Shown here piece by piece: positions 22,501 through 32,543 of a DNA stretch of 64,000 bases. Below the pieces are notes generated by a model. That model did not search any database and was not told the origin of the DNA. It saw only the letters and a program-made list of their open reading frames with translations. The first letter of the stretch is position 1. Each line of letters opens with the position of its first letter. A program made the translations under genes and the position numbers. Source of the stretch: Physella acuta (taxonomy: Eukaryota > Mollusca > Gastropoda > Physidae); the NCBI RefSeq assembly GCF_028476545.1, contig NW_026733189.1, positions 1-64,000 on the forward strand. The letters are read 5' to 3'.

Positions 22501-24762
22501 GGTTGGATGGATTTTTATGCCACTATAGGTGGATGTGTTTCTGGGATGCTTGTCTGTAGGTATGTAGGCTACCTAAATCTTATGTGTGTATATATTGATT
22601 TATGTATTTATATCATTACATTTTTATGGTAAACATTTTAGTTCCTTATTTAACTACTAAAAAAAATGTTAGCTAAATTATTTTAATTTTAAAAAGTTGC
22701 ATCATCTTGATTATCTGTCTATTTTAAATAATGTAAAGTTACTAAGTTTAATTTAAAAAATTTAATTTATTTTGCACAGTTGTCTATGTTAAACTTATTA
22801 TACCAATTTAACATAAAATAATTATTTCTGTTCCAGGTTTGCGGACATATTTACACGCCAGATTCGATTATTTCTGGTTGTGTTTTACTTCTTCTCAGCT
22901 GTGGCCATTTTGTGGTGCACTCTTGTATTTTTAGACATCTTGCCGTTTGATCTCGGTTAGTTGACATTTAACATTACACTGTTTAAAATAATTAAAAATC
23001 TGTTTATGAAATATTTTATTTTATTTTAAAAAAAACAACCTTTTACTAAATTTAAATAGCACAAAGTATACTTTTTGGTATATGAATAGTTTGCAAGATA
23101 CTCAGATTTAGTTATATTAAAGTTGTTGGGCTTTTTTTTTTAAAATGGATTTGAACCAATCATCTTGTACTACTTACTGTTCTACTCATGTTATTTAGTT
23201 ATAAATTGAATTAAATTAAAATGTGTAAGTTATGTGATATTTTGTTAGAAAGTTTTTCAATTAGGTTAAAAGGGTTAATTAATTAATTAATATTAATTGT
23301 TCTGATTGCAACTGTCAGGAGAAATTATGAATTATGAAATTATTTTGGGTGGGGAAAGGGGAATTAATTGAAATTTGATAGTATAAGAGAAAATATAAGC
23401 TGTAGGTACGCATTTATATGTTGTAATATATCAGTTGTAGATCAGTAGTAGGTATGATTAAATGCTGATTTTAAACATTTCCGTTGTTACTATTTACCCC
23501 ATATATTAACTACATTAAAAAGTATTTTATTATTTTATTTTCGCAAATATCATTTATATTATTTATATCTTTATTACAGTCAGCATTTATGCAGCAATAG
23601 TCATTGGAGGAGTTTTCCTTGATGGTGGGGCCCCGTTGTTCTTTGAGCTAGTCATTGAAGTCTCCTACCCTGTGGGGGAGGGCGTGACCTCTGGCTTGCT
23701 ACAGATGATGTGCTCTCTCTCTGGCATTGTCTTCCTCAGTCTGCTTGAGGTCGAGTCAATAGGTAGGTCAAGGTCATTTCAAAATCTGGTTTTGTAAAAC
23801 TCATTGTGATAATTATTCTTTTAGTTTAGGACAAGTGTAGAGCAGTTTACCTATTTTATCTATAAATGGGCAGCGTGGTCAGTTTTATGCCCAGCTGCCT
23901 TTGTTTTCCTCAATGTAAGTCGGGTACCCATAAAAACCGTGTGGACTCAATGGTGTCCTACAGACTCAAGTCATGGATCCAAACTCAACTTTCAGATTGG
24001 CAGTAGTTTTCTCTATTGTCAGACCATGCCATTCCAACTTTATTATTTAAAACAGGGGTCTCCAAACTACGGCCCGCGGGCCGGATGCGGCCCGCGAGGT
24101 CCTCTCATCCGGCCCGCGGAGATCTTTTTGTCCACGGACAAAAACGTTTGTTGTTGATGGCTGAGGAACTTTACCCAGAAAAATCAAAGACATGCCTGGA
24201 AGAAACTGGCCCCCGAACTGAAAATTGATAGTTAATGCGGCCCTCGGACTGAAAAGTTTGGAGACCCCTGATTTAAAATATCTGTAAATAGCGTAATTAT
24301 AAATGATGGCAACCTCACGTCCTGTTAAGCAATTGCATGATCTGATGCACTGCATACCTGAAACTCAAGTTTGGATCCTGGGTTCGAATCCATTACATCT
24401 CCCTGAGTCTACCCAACTGATAGGTTCCTGACTCAGGTCAGCAAAAATAAAGCCAGCTGGGCAAAGTGCTCACCCGTCATATTCCAAGGTCTCTGAAATA
24501 GGTGAACTCTACACTCAGGTTTGAAAAAGTAAATAACTCACTTCCTGTTTCCCCTATACCAGGAAAACAATGGATGAACTGGTGCTTCTTTGGGTCAGTC
24601 ACCATGGCTGTCCCCCTGCTGTTTTTCATCAAAACGTCGTTTGGCCGTGCAGATATTGATGATATTGAAGTGGATGTGCCTGATGAAGAGGAGTCCCGTA
24701 CTACAGCAGAATTGAATGACGATTACGAAAAAGCTTCTTTGTTGAAATCAGTGAAAACTTAA
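16521..24762 (+). CDS. SLC49A4: SLC49A4 (DIRC2) lysosomal MFS transporter, complete 12-exon gene
   Basis: Coding exons join in phase: 16521-18090, 18511-18601, 19390-19553, 20137-20209, 20536-20576, 20710-20754, 21188-21317, 22122-22227, 22492-22559, 22837-22955, 23580-23762, 24563-24762, giving 2,790 nt and 929 residues. Every junction is GT-AG. From residue 460 it follows human DIRC2: WSTWGPI after membrane segment 1, GTGLRCIP (exon 2), INAGQFINGIAG and RATATALSTVLGYLGA (exon 3), PLFFELVIEVSYPVGEG (exon 11). The human protein is a glycosylated lysosomal transporter reported to export pyridoxine. Two NGT sequons at residues 641 and 644 lie in the loop where the human protein carries its glycan. 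The C-terminus has an acidic dileucine motif, EKASLL (919-924). Residues 1-455 are a Ser-rich disordered extension with no human counterpart, including a duplicated ISGTSPRRYGSP from residue 212. The substrate in this species is inferred only. Confidence 0.93.
18814..19027. mobile_element. hAT MITE, CAGTGGCGTAGCGAGG family, in SLC49A4 intron 2
   Basis: The ends are CAGAGGCGAAGCGAGG and CCTCGCTACGCCACTG. The flanking 8-mers CCACTGTG (18806-18813) and CCACCGTG (19028-19035) differ at one base. The interior carries G runs and GGGTGCAACTC-type words shared with the element at 54548. It lies wholly in the intron between exons 2 and 3. Confidence 0.85.
19691..19945 (+). mobile_element. SINE family 2 (tRNA-derived), reference copy
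   Basis: The head GGACTGAGTGGTCTAGTGGT, with AGAGAGCTGGACTGCTAAC, carries an A box. GTCTCGAGTTCGAATCTGGG carries the B box. The body contains CTGAGTCCAATCAATTCTG and GTTAGGGAAAATAAAGACGG, and the tail TGAACTCTACTTCACTTGCC. It lies in SLC49A4 intron 3. Copies or pieces recur about a dozen times in the window, making this the most frequent SINE here. Confidence 0.9.
20880..21170. repeat. Degenerate tandem repeat in SLC49A4 intron 6
   Basis: Words of the type TACATATTTTAACCCTGTATG recur at irregular spacing of roughly 30-60 bases with much divergence. It looks like an old minisatellite just before exon 7. Confidence 0.5.
21766..21970 (-). mobile_element. SINE family 2 copy in SLC49A4 intron 7
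   Basis: The minus-strand words match the reference copy: GTAGAGTTCACCTG (tail), TAGTGTGGTCAGCACTATGC and GAGTTAGGTACCCATCAGAG (body). It ends with ACCTGGATTCCAACT near the tRNA-like head. It directly precedes the 90-bp tandem duplication that leads into exon 8. Confidence 0.8.
21971..22160. repeat. 90-bp tandem duplication covering the exon 8 acceptor of SLC49A4
   Basis: TACAGTGT words at 21973, 22063 and 22153 mark a 90-bp period. The duplicated unit includes TTGTATTTATTGTAGTTTAAA, an ACAG acceptor and the first half of exon 8. The copy at 22032 (AAACAAAGAGTTTTGGCTG) mimics the true exon start at 22122 (AAACAAACAGTTTTGGCTG). Confidence 0.9.
23868..24010 (-). mobile_element. SINE family 2, degenerate copy
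   Basis: Words such as GCGTGGTCAGTTTTATGCCC, AAGTCGGGTACCCATAA and GTGTGGACTCAATGG match the body on the minus strand. It lies in SLC49A4 intron 11 next to the hAT MITE at 24053. Confidence 0.65.
24053..24270 (+). mobile_element. hAT MITE, CAGGGGTCTCC family, in SLC49A4 intron 11
   Basis: It carries the same 16-bp TIRs as the copy at 15551 and is closely similar throughout (218 versus 216 bp). A perfect 8-bp duplication ATTTAAAA flanks it (24045-24052, 24271-24278). The intact duplication and high similarity between the two copies suggest fairly recent activity of the family. Confidence 0.93.
24319..24533 (+). mobile_element. SINE family 2, degenerate copy abutting SLC49A4 exon 12
   Basis: GGGTTCGAATCCATTAC (B box), CTGAGTCTACCCAACTGATA and AAAAATAAAGCCAGCTGGG match the family on the plus strand. 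Its tail ends about 30 bases before the exon 12 start at 24563, so only the pyrimidine tract and acceptor separate them. Confidence 0.7.
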
Positions 24763-27700
24763 TGGAACTTCTGTGCTGTTATTTTTTTTTTTTTACAGAA
24801 ATGCTGTAATGTGATTACAATGTATCTAACTTACATTGAATAACTAGTCTTCAAGTAACATAGTCTTAGAATAGTCTATCAATCACTTTAATACTCAGGT
24901 CATTTTACAAATAGCATTATAGTTTAAAATATTTTATCATGCATTTGTTATTGTTTGTGTTTCATTATCATGTAATAGAACTAATATTTACCATGTTATA
25001 ATGATGTTTTACTGCAATTTTAAAAAGAAACAATACAACTGTTATTAATGGCAGTTGAAAAATATTTTACAAAGGAAAACATTAACTTTTGCTTACTATT
25101 TGGAATGTCTAAAGGGCAATTTACTATTACATTTTTTCTGCTAGTATGTCAGCATGGTTTATGGTTATGTTTGTGATACAAGCAAAACATTGCTTTGATA
25201 TAACTTGTAGTGTTCTTGAAGTTCTACTGTGATAATTATTTTTTAAATTCTGGAATAAAATATGTAATTATGACTTGTGAAACGAAGTTCCAAAACAAAT
25301 TAGGGATAATTTTGGTCTAATCAAAGCCATCTCCAACATACTCTGTATACTCTGTATAGTAGACACCACATTTGAAAATAGGCTATAATTTATTGACTCT
25401 ACTAATTTACAGGTGGGTGTAAAATAAAGTATTGGAATAGACCTATTAGCATGAACAAGAAAAATGAATAAACAATTTTTATCATTGTTTAGCCATTCAA
25501 AATGAAAATTTTAAAAATTGTGTATCCTCTTAATATTTTTATTTATATCTAATTTTCATTGCAAATATTTTAGTACACTTTAATATATTACAAATTTAGC
25601 TTTCACATTGTGGGTAAAAATAATTTAGCTCACTGTGAATAATTTAGTTCATAATTTTGCATATAGTTTTTAACTATCTGTTCTATGCAATTTCATTTTT
25701 TCTAGTGTGTGTATTGATGAATCATAATCAGTCATTTTAGTCACTGCATACATCAGATGCACATTTTGTTTTTTAAATCACACTTAAAATACAATTAACA
25801 AAAGTAATCCCCTGTCACTCTGTAGACTAGCACAGGCCACTAGGTGCCTGAGTGAACAGTTATGCAGGGGTGTTTGACCAGTGTTTGGTAAAGGACCACA
25901 GAATCCCTGATTACTTCAAGGCTACTGGACCAACTGGTCTCTGGGGGCCACTCATTTACAACCACCTGTAATAGTCTGTCGTTGATTGAGTTGTATGGAT
26001 GTGATTGAGTTGTACAGATGTCATTGACTGAGCTGTACAGATGTCATTGAGTTGCACAGATATCATTGAGTTGTATGGATTTCAATGACTGAGTTCTTTG
26101 GATGTGATTGATTGAGTTTTAAAAATACAGCTTGTCAACATTACCTTTTTTGCAGATTTTTTTTTTAGAATTTACTTAAATTAATGATATTCAGTTTGAT
26201 ATTATTGTACATACCACAGTTATTAATCTTATTTCTTTAAAAAGAAATCTAGCAATATCTTTTTAGCATTTGAGCTCATTAAATTATTATGTATTAAAAT
26301 TTTAAAGAATCTTTTTTCTCTGTAAACTAATCAGCATCATATTTGACCAACTCTGAAATAATCTTTTAAATTATGAACAACACATTTTTATGTAAATCTT
26401 ATAATCTATTTTTTATAATGTGTTAGAATAATGAATAAGTAATGATTATTAACAAAACTAGCTTATTTTTAAAAACTTACATGACACTATTTTTGTAATG
26501 TAGTTAAGTTATTAACTTTGCATGTTTGGAATTACTGTATTACTTGTTTGGGTTTGAGGTAAATATAGCTCCCAACATTTTCTGTAGTTTAATTTTTTAT
26601 ATTTATAGTCCACTCAAGGAGACACTATGTATTTACTGCTGCATAGAGCTAGTGTATGTGTCAGATATTTTTCTTAACCTGCACTAAGCGGTTAATTAAT
26701 TACCTAGGTTTTTTACGTATAATTATTGGTTGTTAAACTTCTAATGAAAGTTTGTTTATGGCTTACTTATGTAATGTTATTTATGTAAAATATACTAATT
26801 ACCAGATTCACAATTTATTTTCTGCTAAATATTTTTGCTACAAATCTACAAAAATGTATGTTTAAACATCAAGATATTTATTATTTCCATTTTTATTGGC
26901 ATTCCTAATTAGAATTGTTTTCATTTAAGCACAGGAGATATTACAAAATGTTCTTAGCAAAATACTGTATTTCACTGCTTAGGTTTCTGTATTGGATACA
27001 AAACTTAGACTGACTTTGAGTTGATTTATAATTAATTTTATCAATTCAAATATTACATGCATTTTTAACTGCATTATAAGTTTGGTGCCTTTAACAAATT
27101 GTCTTATAAATACTATATTATTGTATATTGTACTCATTCTTATAATTTTAATATTATTATTATTTTATTTAAAGTTTACAGACAAGAGATTTAATTAGTT
27201 TTAAAAACACATCTTTAATTCATTACCAGTATAATGGCTGGTAAGTCAAGTTGATTTAATACCAGTACTCCCATCTCAAAGATGTGACTACATTTAATAA
27301 TTTAAGCCACACTCTGTTAATGAATTACACATTTTTTCCTATACAAAAAAAAATTATTTCCATAATCTAGAAAGAAAGTCAATCAACAACTAACATTGGT
27401 TTTATGTTCTAACAAATAAATTACATATTTGATCCTATAACAACAGCATACTCATAAGCCAAGATATTATATAACAGATGTATTCATTTATGCTAAATTA
27501 TAATCTAATTGTTCATTTTAGATATTAATTTTTATTCAACTTTTTAATACTATTTGAGTTTGGGGAATTATAAATATATTATAAGGATTTTTCTATAAAT
27601 GACAACATCATCATATAAAAAAAAATGCTGCCATTTTTTAATGATCCGTGCAAGTGCACATAATGCATCCTCAGAAACATGTGCATACAAATAACAAGAT

Positions 27701-28204
27701 TGTCAAAAGAGCATGGCACTTCTCTAAGAAATATCCTAGATGGTTTATAAGATATTGTGTTTCTTGTGGCACATGTTAAATAATATTATGAAAAGTATTG
27801 GGATAAATAAAATGCAATTGTATTTTAATGGTTTTTGTACATTTATGAAAATCATACAAAACAGTTATGAAATTTGTATATTGTAAATATCATGACAATA
27901 CATACATATGTTGATAATGTTGTATCTTGTATTTTGTTTTTACAATTATCAACATAATTTTTTTTAATGTAATAATTTTTTGAATACTGAAGCATATTTT
28001 ACAGTGAAACTGTTGACAAAAATCACACCGGTAATGAAAAATTATTATTTAGGCTTATGTAGGCCTAACGACTTGTTATTGTTAAGATTTTTCTAATTAA
28101 GCAACTTGAATAGAAATGGTAAAGTGTGTCTTCTTCTTTTTTTAACCAGCTCAAACTTACAAGTAATTTTTATATTTATATCAGGAAGGATGGCTTTTAA
28201 ACAA
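24763..28204. other. 3' flank of SLC49A4, AT-rich, no second gene seen
   Basis: The first part is probably 3' untranslated sequence. A degenerate repeat of about 25 bases (TTGAGTTGTACAGATGTCATT) lies at 25980-26115. The rest is AT-rich DNA without supported exons. Confidence 0.5.
25254..25259 (+). terminator. Possible polyadenylation signal of SLC49A4
   Basis: AATAAA occurs about 490 bases after the stop codon at 24762. Further AATAAA words at about 25422 and 25466 are alternatives. The true site cannot be fixed from sequence alone. Confidence 0.4.
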
Positions 28205-28212
28205 ATCAAGAC

Positions 28213-28363
28213 CAGTGTTTCTTCCAGACTTTTTTCTCCAGGGGGGGGGCACTTGATAGGGGGGAGTGGTCAACATTTTTCGGGGGCAGACACTTGTAAA
28301 AGTGTATGTTTACTATATAAATCCATCTCGTTCGGGGGAGGGGGGGGGGGGCAGTAGACTCTG
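28213..28363 (+). mobile_element. hAT MITE, G/C-tract family, short copy
   Basis: The left end is CAGTGTTTCTTCCAGACT. A perfect 8-bp duplication ATCAAGAC flanks 28213-28363 (28205-28212, 28364-28371). The right end is reduced to AGTAGACTCTG, lacking the usual GGAAGAAA. Two G-rich runs border the core TACTATATAAATCCATC. Confidence 0.85.
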
Positions 28364-28577
28364 ATCAAGACACAACTGATGTGCCAATTTGTCTGCAGTA
28401 CATCCATGCTCTCTTTTCTGTACTCAATAAATCCTCAAAAAAAAAAAAAGAAAAATAGTCAAATTCACATAGCTTATTCATTTCAGTGGTATGAGACCCG
28501 AGCAACTTAGCCTGAATTAATCTTTTCTACAGGTTAGTAATTGCCTGGTTTGATGGGAAAGAATGCAGCATCTATCT

Positions 28578-29036
28578 ATATATATATAATTTTCTTCTGG
28601 GAGCCGTTAGAAAACAAGCTGCAAGCGCCTCCTTGCAGTCCCTTCTCTTTCTCTCTATCACTATCACTACCACCCCCACCCCACCCCCACATTGTCTGGT
28701 GAGCGGTGTTCACTCTAAATGTTTACAAAGCTAAATGTTTACAAATCGTAGAGCCGGGTTTCTATTAGGGGCAGGTAATTTAGTTCTATTTTAAACTTAC
28801 AGGAGGTAACTAAGAAATAACTAAGAGGAGGCTGCTTTCACGGGGGGGGGGGGGGGTGTAGGGTCGGGGTTAGGGGAAAAGGGGGGGGGGGGTTAGTGTT
28901 TTAAAGCAAATATTTTCAGTGGCAGCATTAGTACTCTCGAATTCACAAATTATGAATTACTGAAAAGTAGAAAATAAAACAACTAAATAGCAGCGTATGA
29001 TACGCTGCGGGTCGGCTCGTATCAAGTTAATTGGAT
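28578..29036 (+). mobile_element. Helitron-like non-autonomous repeat (tentative)
   Basis: It starts after a short (TA)n run and ends with AGTAGAAAATAAAACAACTA and a terminal hairpin GCAGCGTATGATACGCTGC, then GGGTCGGCTCGTAT. A near-terminal hairpin followed by a CT-rich end inserted at an AT step, with no TIRs or target duplication, resembles Helitron 3' ends. The same end occurs inverted at 30762. C and G runs lie inside it. Confidence 0.4.
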
Positions 29037-29062
29037 GGTTTGTGTTTTCAGGTTTCACTGTT

Positions 29063-29283
29063 ACAGTAAGGTTCCCTTTCAAACCGGTCCTTGTGGCAGG
29101 TGAAGTAGAGTTTACCTGTTTCTGTACCTTTGGCATATGAAGGGATCGTGTGTCCAGCACTATGCCCAGCCGCCTTTACTTTTCCTAACCTGAGTTAGGT
29201 ACCCATCATAGCTGGGTGGACTCAGGGAAATTTACAGACTAGAACCCGGATTCACACTGAAGATCTATTGAGTTCGTTATTTG
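29063..29283 (-). mobile_element. SINE family 2 copy
   Basis: The minus-strand tail (GTTCCCTTTCAAACCGG, GTGAAGTAGAGTTTACCTG), body (GAGTTAGGTACCCATCATAG, GGTGGACTCAGGGA) and start of the head match the reference SINE. It follows the Helitron-like repeat directly. Confidence 0.85.
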
Positions 29284-30588
29284 TTGACTAATGTAATTTA
29301 TCCTTTACAATATAAATTCATTTTTTGATTGCAAGTTCATTTCTTCTTATTATTAATATTAATAAAATTATTGCATAGGAACTATTTTACAAGGTTAAAA
29401 AAAAATATATTAAAATACTATAGCTACAATTGGTAAACTGCCGGTAAAGACAAGTTATGCATTATTTGCCAATAGTTAAATCTAGATCCCAAACTTTAGA
29501 AACGAAAATCTTTTATGACCTACTAAGTCTAGTAGTAGTAGTCTAACAACAGTTTGGCTATTTTTAGCTTGGGAAATTCCAGTTAATGATGGTGGTGTTT
29601 CCCCTAAATTTTTGCCAGGGCAACTTTTTGTTTACACTGTAAACTTATAGATCTAATATTTGGTCAACCATTTTTTAGGCTTACTACTACAGTACTTGGG
29701 ATCTAGATTAGAATCTAAATCTACCTTATCACTGTGTAATCGTTTTTTTCTCATTTCAACAATATTTCTATTCATAAATAAATAAAAATTCTCAACCAAA
29801 TTTAATTTTGTTGCGCCCGTGGCCGTACTGTTTTTGCAAAATGTACGACGCCAATCACCCAGATAAACCAATTTTCTATAGGCCTATTTTAAACTATTTA
29901 TTATTTATTGAACATTGATTGATTGATTGATTATTTGATGGATTTGAAATAAACATATTTTTTTTCGGCCCTAATAACTAATGGTTAAAATTAAATAAAT
30001 ATTATTAGTCTAATTATTATATTTTTGGTTCTTGTTGTTAGGTCTAATATTTTAATATTATTTAAATAAATTAAATTCGCCATACTCATACACTTACTCT
30101 TACAGGTCCTAGATCTATATAGATCTTATTATAAAATTTAAAGCTAAAACAAATTTAAAAACTTGTTAAAAGTTCATAAAAATAGAAAAGGAACGTTTTA
30201 CTTTATAATACCTGTGTGTTTAATTTAAGTAATAAAGACAGAAATGACCTAGAAATATTATAGACAATAGACTTAGAGCCTACTACTACACATACAAAAA
30301 AAAAAGAATATTACATATTACATAACCTATGTACCATAAAGTAACAGCTAGCCTAGAGATCTAGAGATTTACTAATACTATCAGTCTATCATCATAACTT
30401 AGCAATAGTATTTAGTATCATCAGTCTTGAACCTAGGCATGTCTAGGATTAACTTCAGTACGCAAAAATGTGTAACTTTTTATACATTAAAAGTATATAT
30501 TTTTTACTATATAACTTTGATAAGTTCACTTATCTGAGGTGTATATAATAGTATATATTATATAGATAAATGTACATTATTTTTGTAG
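29284..30588. other. Intergenic AT-rich DNA upstream of the protease-like gene
   Basis: No gene is seen. A TTTTTGTAG acceptor-like word ends at 30588 and could start a leader exon that includes the ATG at 30607. Confidence 0.45.
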
Positions 30589-30606
30589 GCTACTAGTCTA
30601 GTGGAG

Positions 30607-30684
30607 ATGGATGAAAGACATATCCCAATTTCTGAAGATACAATTCTGATGGCCAAACTTGCCAGAAAAGATCAAGGTTGGAAG

Positions 30685-30762
<78 letters not shown>

Positions 30763-31106
30763 GAGCAGACCTGCGACGTAGTATACGCCGCTATCTAGTT
30801 GTTTTATTTTCTACTTATCAACAATTCATAATTTGTGAATTCGACACTACCCCACCCCCTGCCTCCCCCACCCTGCCCAGTGAAAGCAGGCGTTTTCAGA
30901 CGACAATGAAAATATCAGGCAGAACTTATTATCTCCCCTTAGTTTCAAATTGTTTAAAAACTAAATTATCTACCCCTAATAGCTGTCACTTATTTGAACC
31001 TGCTCTACTATTGTAAACATTTGGGGGTGAACCATAGCTCATCTGACAGGTGGGGATGAGGGTGGTGGCTAAGCTGCGTGGTGTTTTCTATGGTCTCCAT
31101 GAAGAG

Positions 31107-31159
<53 letters not shown>

Positions 31160-32317
31160 TTATAAGCTATGTAAGTTAGGAAACTTTTCCTCAATTACTG
31201 AATATTTTTGTTTGCTTTGTATTTCAATTTTAAAAGCACAACTGAAACGCTATTTCAGTTTTCATCGAATGCAATATAGATTATACTTTACATTTATTAA
31301 TTTTACTCATAAAGTATACTAATGGTCGATACTATTCTTCAACAAAATATGTTTTATATTTGCATAGGTGACCATGAAACAGAAGTTAGTTTTAATGGCG
31401 AGGCTGATCTACAGTCTGCTTTTATAATGTGTGAAAAGAATCCCAGTCACACCAACTATATGCCTGTGTTTGACATGACGCTAGAAACCCTTCCAGATGT
31501 TGTAAAGAAACAAAGCGTTGTAGACTTTCTCATCTCCAAGTCAATGGAAACAGTCAGAATTGTATGTAACAGGACCAGCGAAGCCAGGCCTGCTGGCTAC
31601 ACTTTTTATAATTACAGAGGAAAAAGAATGTTTAGGTATGGAAGTGGCAGAATTTGGTCTGTTTATGTAGATAAGATTAAGACTGACATACCATGTCCAT
31701 TTGAGGACTGTACAGTGATAGATGGGCCGCACTTTGTTCATGGTTACCTTAGAGTGCACACAGCAATGCATGTTGTTTTTGATGATATTGAAGCCCAGGC
31801 AACGACTATCGATTTCTTTTATGATAAACCTGATGACAGGTCTACAGTAATCACTGCGAGGGGCGTTAAAGTTGTTAAAAGTGACGTGGACGGAGATTAC
31901 TGTGTGATGGATTGTGTCACTCATGATGTTCAGTTATGCCAGAAATTAGACAGTATAAGAAAAACCTGGGCCCATCTGTGGCCAGAGGTGAAAGATTTTT
32001 TGTATGGGAAAGACATCTCTTTTGTAGTTTCCCACCCCCATGGGCGTGAAAAGCAAATGAGCATTGGAAAATGTTGTGAAAGAAATTGGGGAAAAGGGTC
32101 TGGTGATCAGGGTTGGTATAAATATGCCTTCACTGCTGCCACATGCCCAGGTAGTTCAGGGGCACCGGTGTGGGTACCTGGCAGAGATGGTCTGTTCTCT
32201 GGTTATGCTCCACATAGTGGATACGATAAAAAAACTGGACTCAACATCAGCTGTGTTTGGTACTTCTGGAAAGAAAATTCATCATCTGAAGATATTATAT
32301 CTGATGAAAAAAAATAA
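30607..32317 (+). CDS. Trypsin-like (S1-fold) intracellular protease-domain protein, two exons
   Basis: Coding exons 30607-30676 and 31368-32317 join at a GT-AG intron in phase 1 and give 339 residues; TAA ends at 32317. The start is the first ATG after an in-frame stop at 30586. Residues 154-160 HTAMHVV resemble the catalytic-His motif, with His158. GDYCVMDC (199-206) fits the Asp motif, probably Asp200. PGSSGAPVW (284-292) fits the Ser motif, with Ser287. The order His-Asp-Ser and the spacing suit a chymotrypsin-like domain of the Trypsin_2/FAM111 kind. No signal peptide or membrane segment is seen, so it is probably cytosolic or nuclear. Residues 1-140 match nothing I recognise. The substrate and pathway are unknown, and without alignment the protease activity is an inference. 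Confidence 0.75.
30687..30761. repeat. (TA)n microsatellite in the protease-gene intron
   Basis: A pure TA tract begins about ten bases after the splice donor at 30677. It borders one end of the Helitron-like repeat. Confidence 0.95.
30762..31107 (-). mobile_element. Helitron-like repeat, inverted copy, inside the protease-gene intron
   Basis: On the minus strand it repeats the end of the 28578 element: GAATTCACAAATTATGAATT, AGTAGAAAATAAAACAACTA and a hairpin-like GCGGCGTATACTACGTCGC before TCTGCTCGTATA. (TA)n lies at both borders. It occupies most of the intron (30677-31367). Confidence 0.45.
31108..31156. repeat. (TA)n microsatellite
   Basis: A second pure TA tract borders the other end of the Helitron-like repeat in the intron. 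Confidence 0.9.
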
Positions 32318-32537
32318 TAATGACTAGTTTACAGTATGCAAAATCATTTAAATTGATGAATCACATTAACACATTTTTTTTTTACATTTTTGTACATTCC
32401 CTTCCCCCTGTTCAATATAAAATTATTTATTTCCTGAGACCACCAATCCACATAACGGTTAGGTACTATAAAAACTTTTTTTATTAACAAACATTATAGA
32501 AACCATTTTATAAAGAAATACTTGTTACCTCAAAAGG

Positions 32538-32543
32538 AATAAA
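32538..32543 (+). terminator. Possible polyadenylation signal of the protease-like gene
   Basis: This is the first AATAAA after the stop at 32317, about 220 bases downstream. Others follow, so it is only a candidate. Confidence 0.35.
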
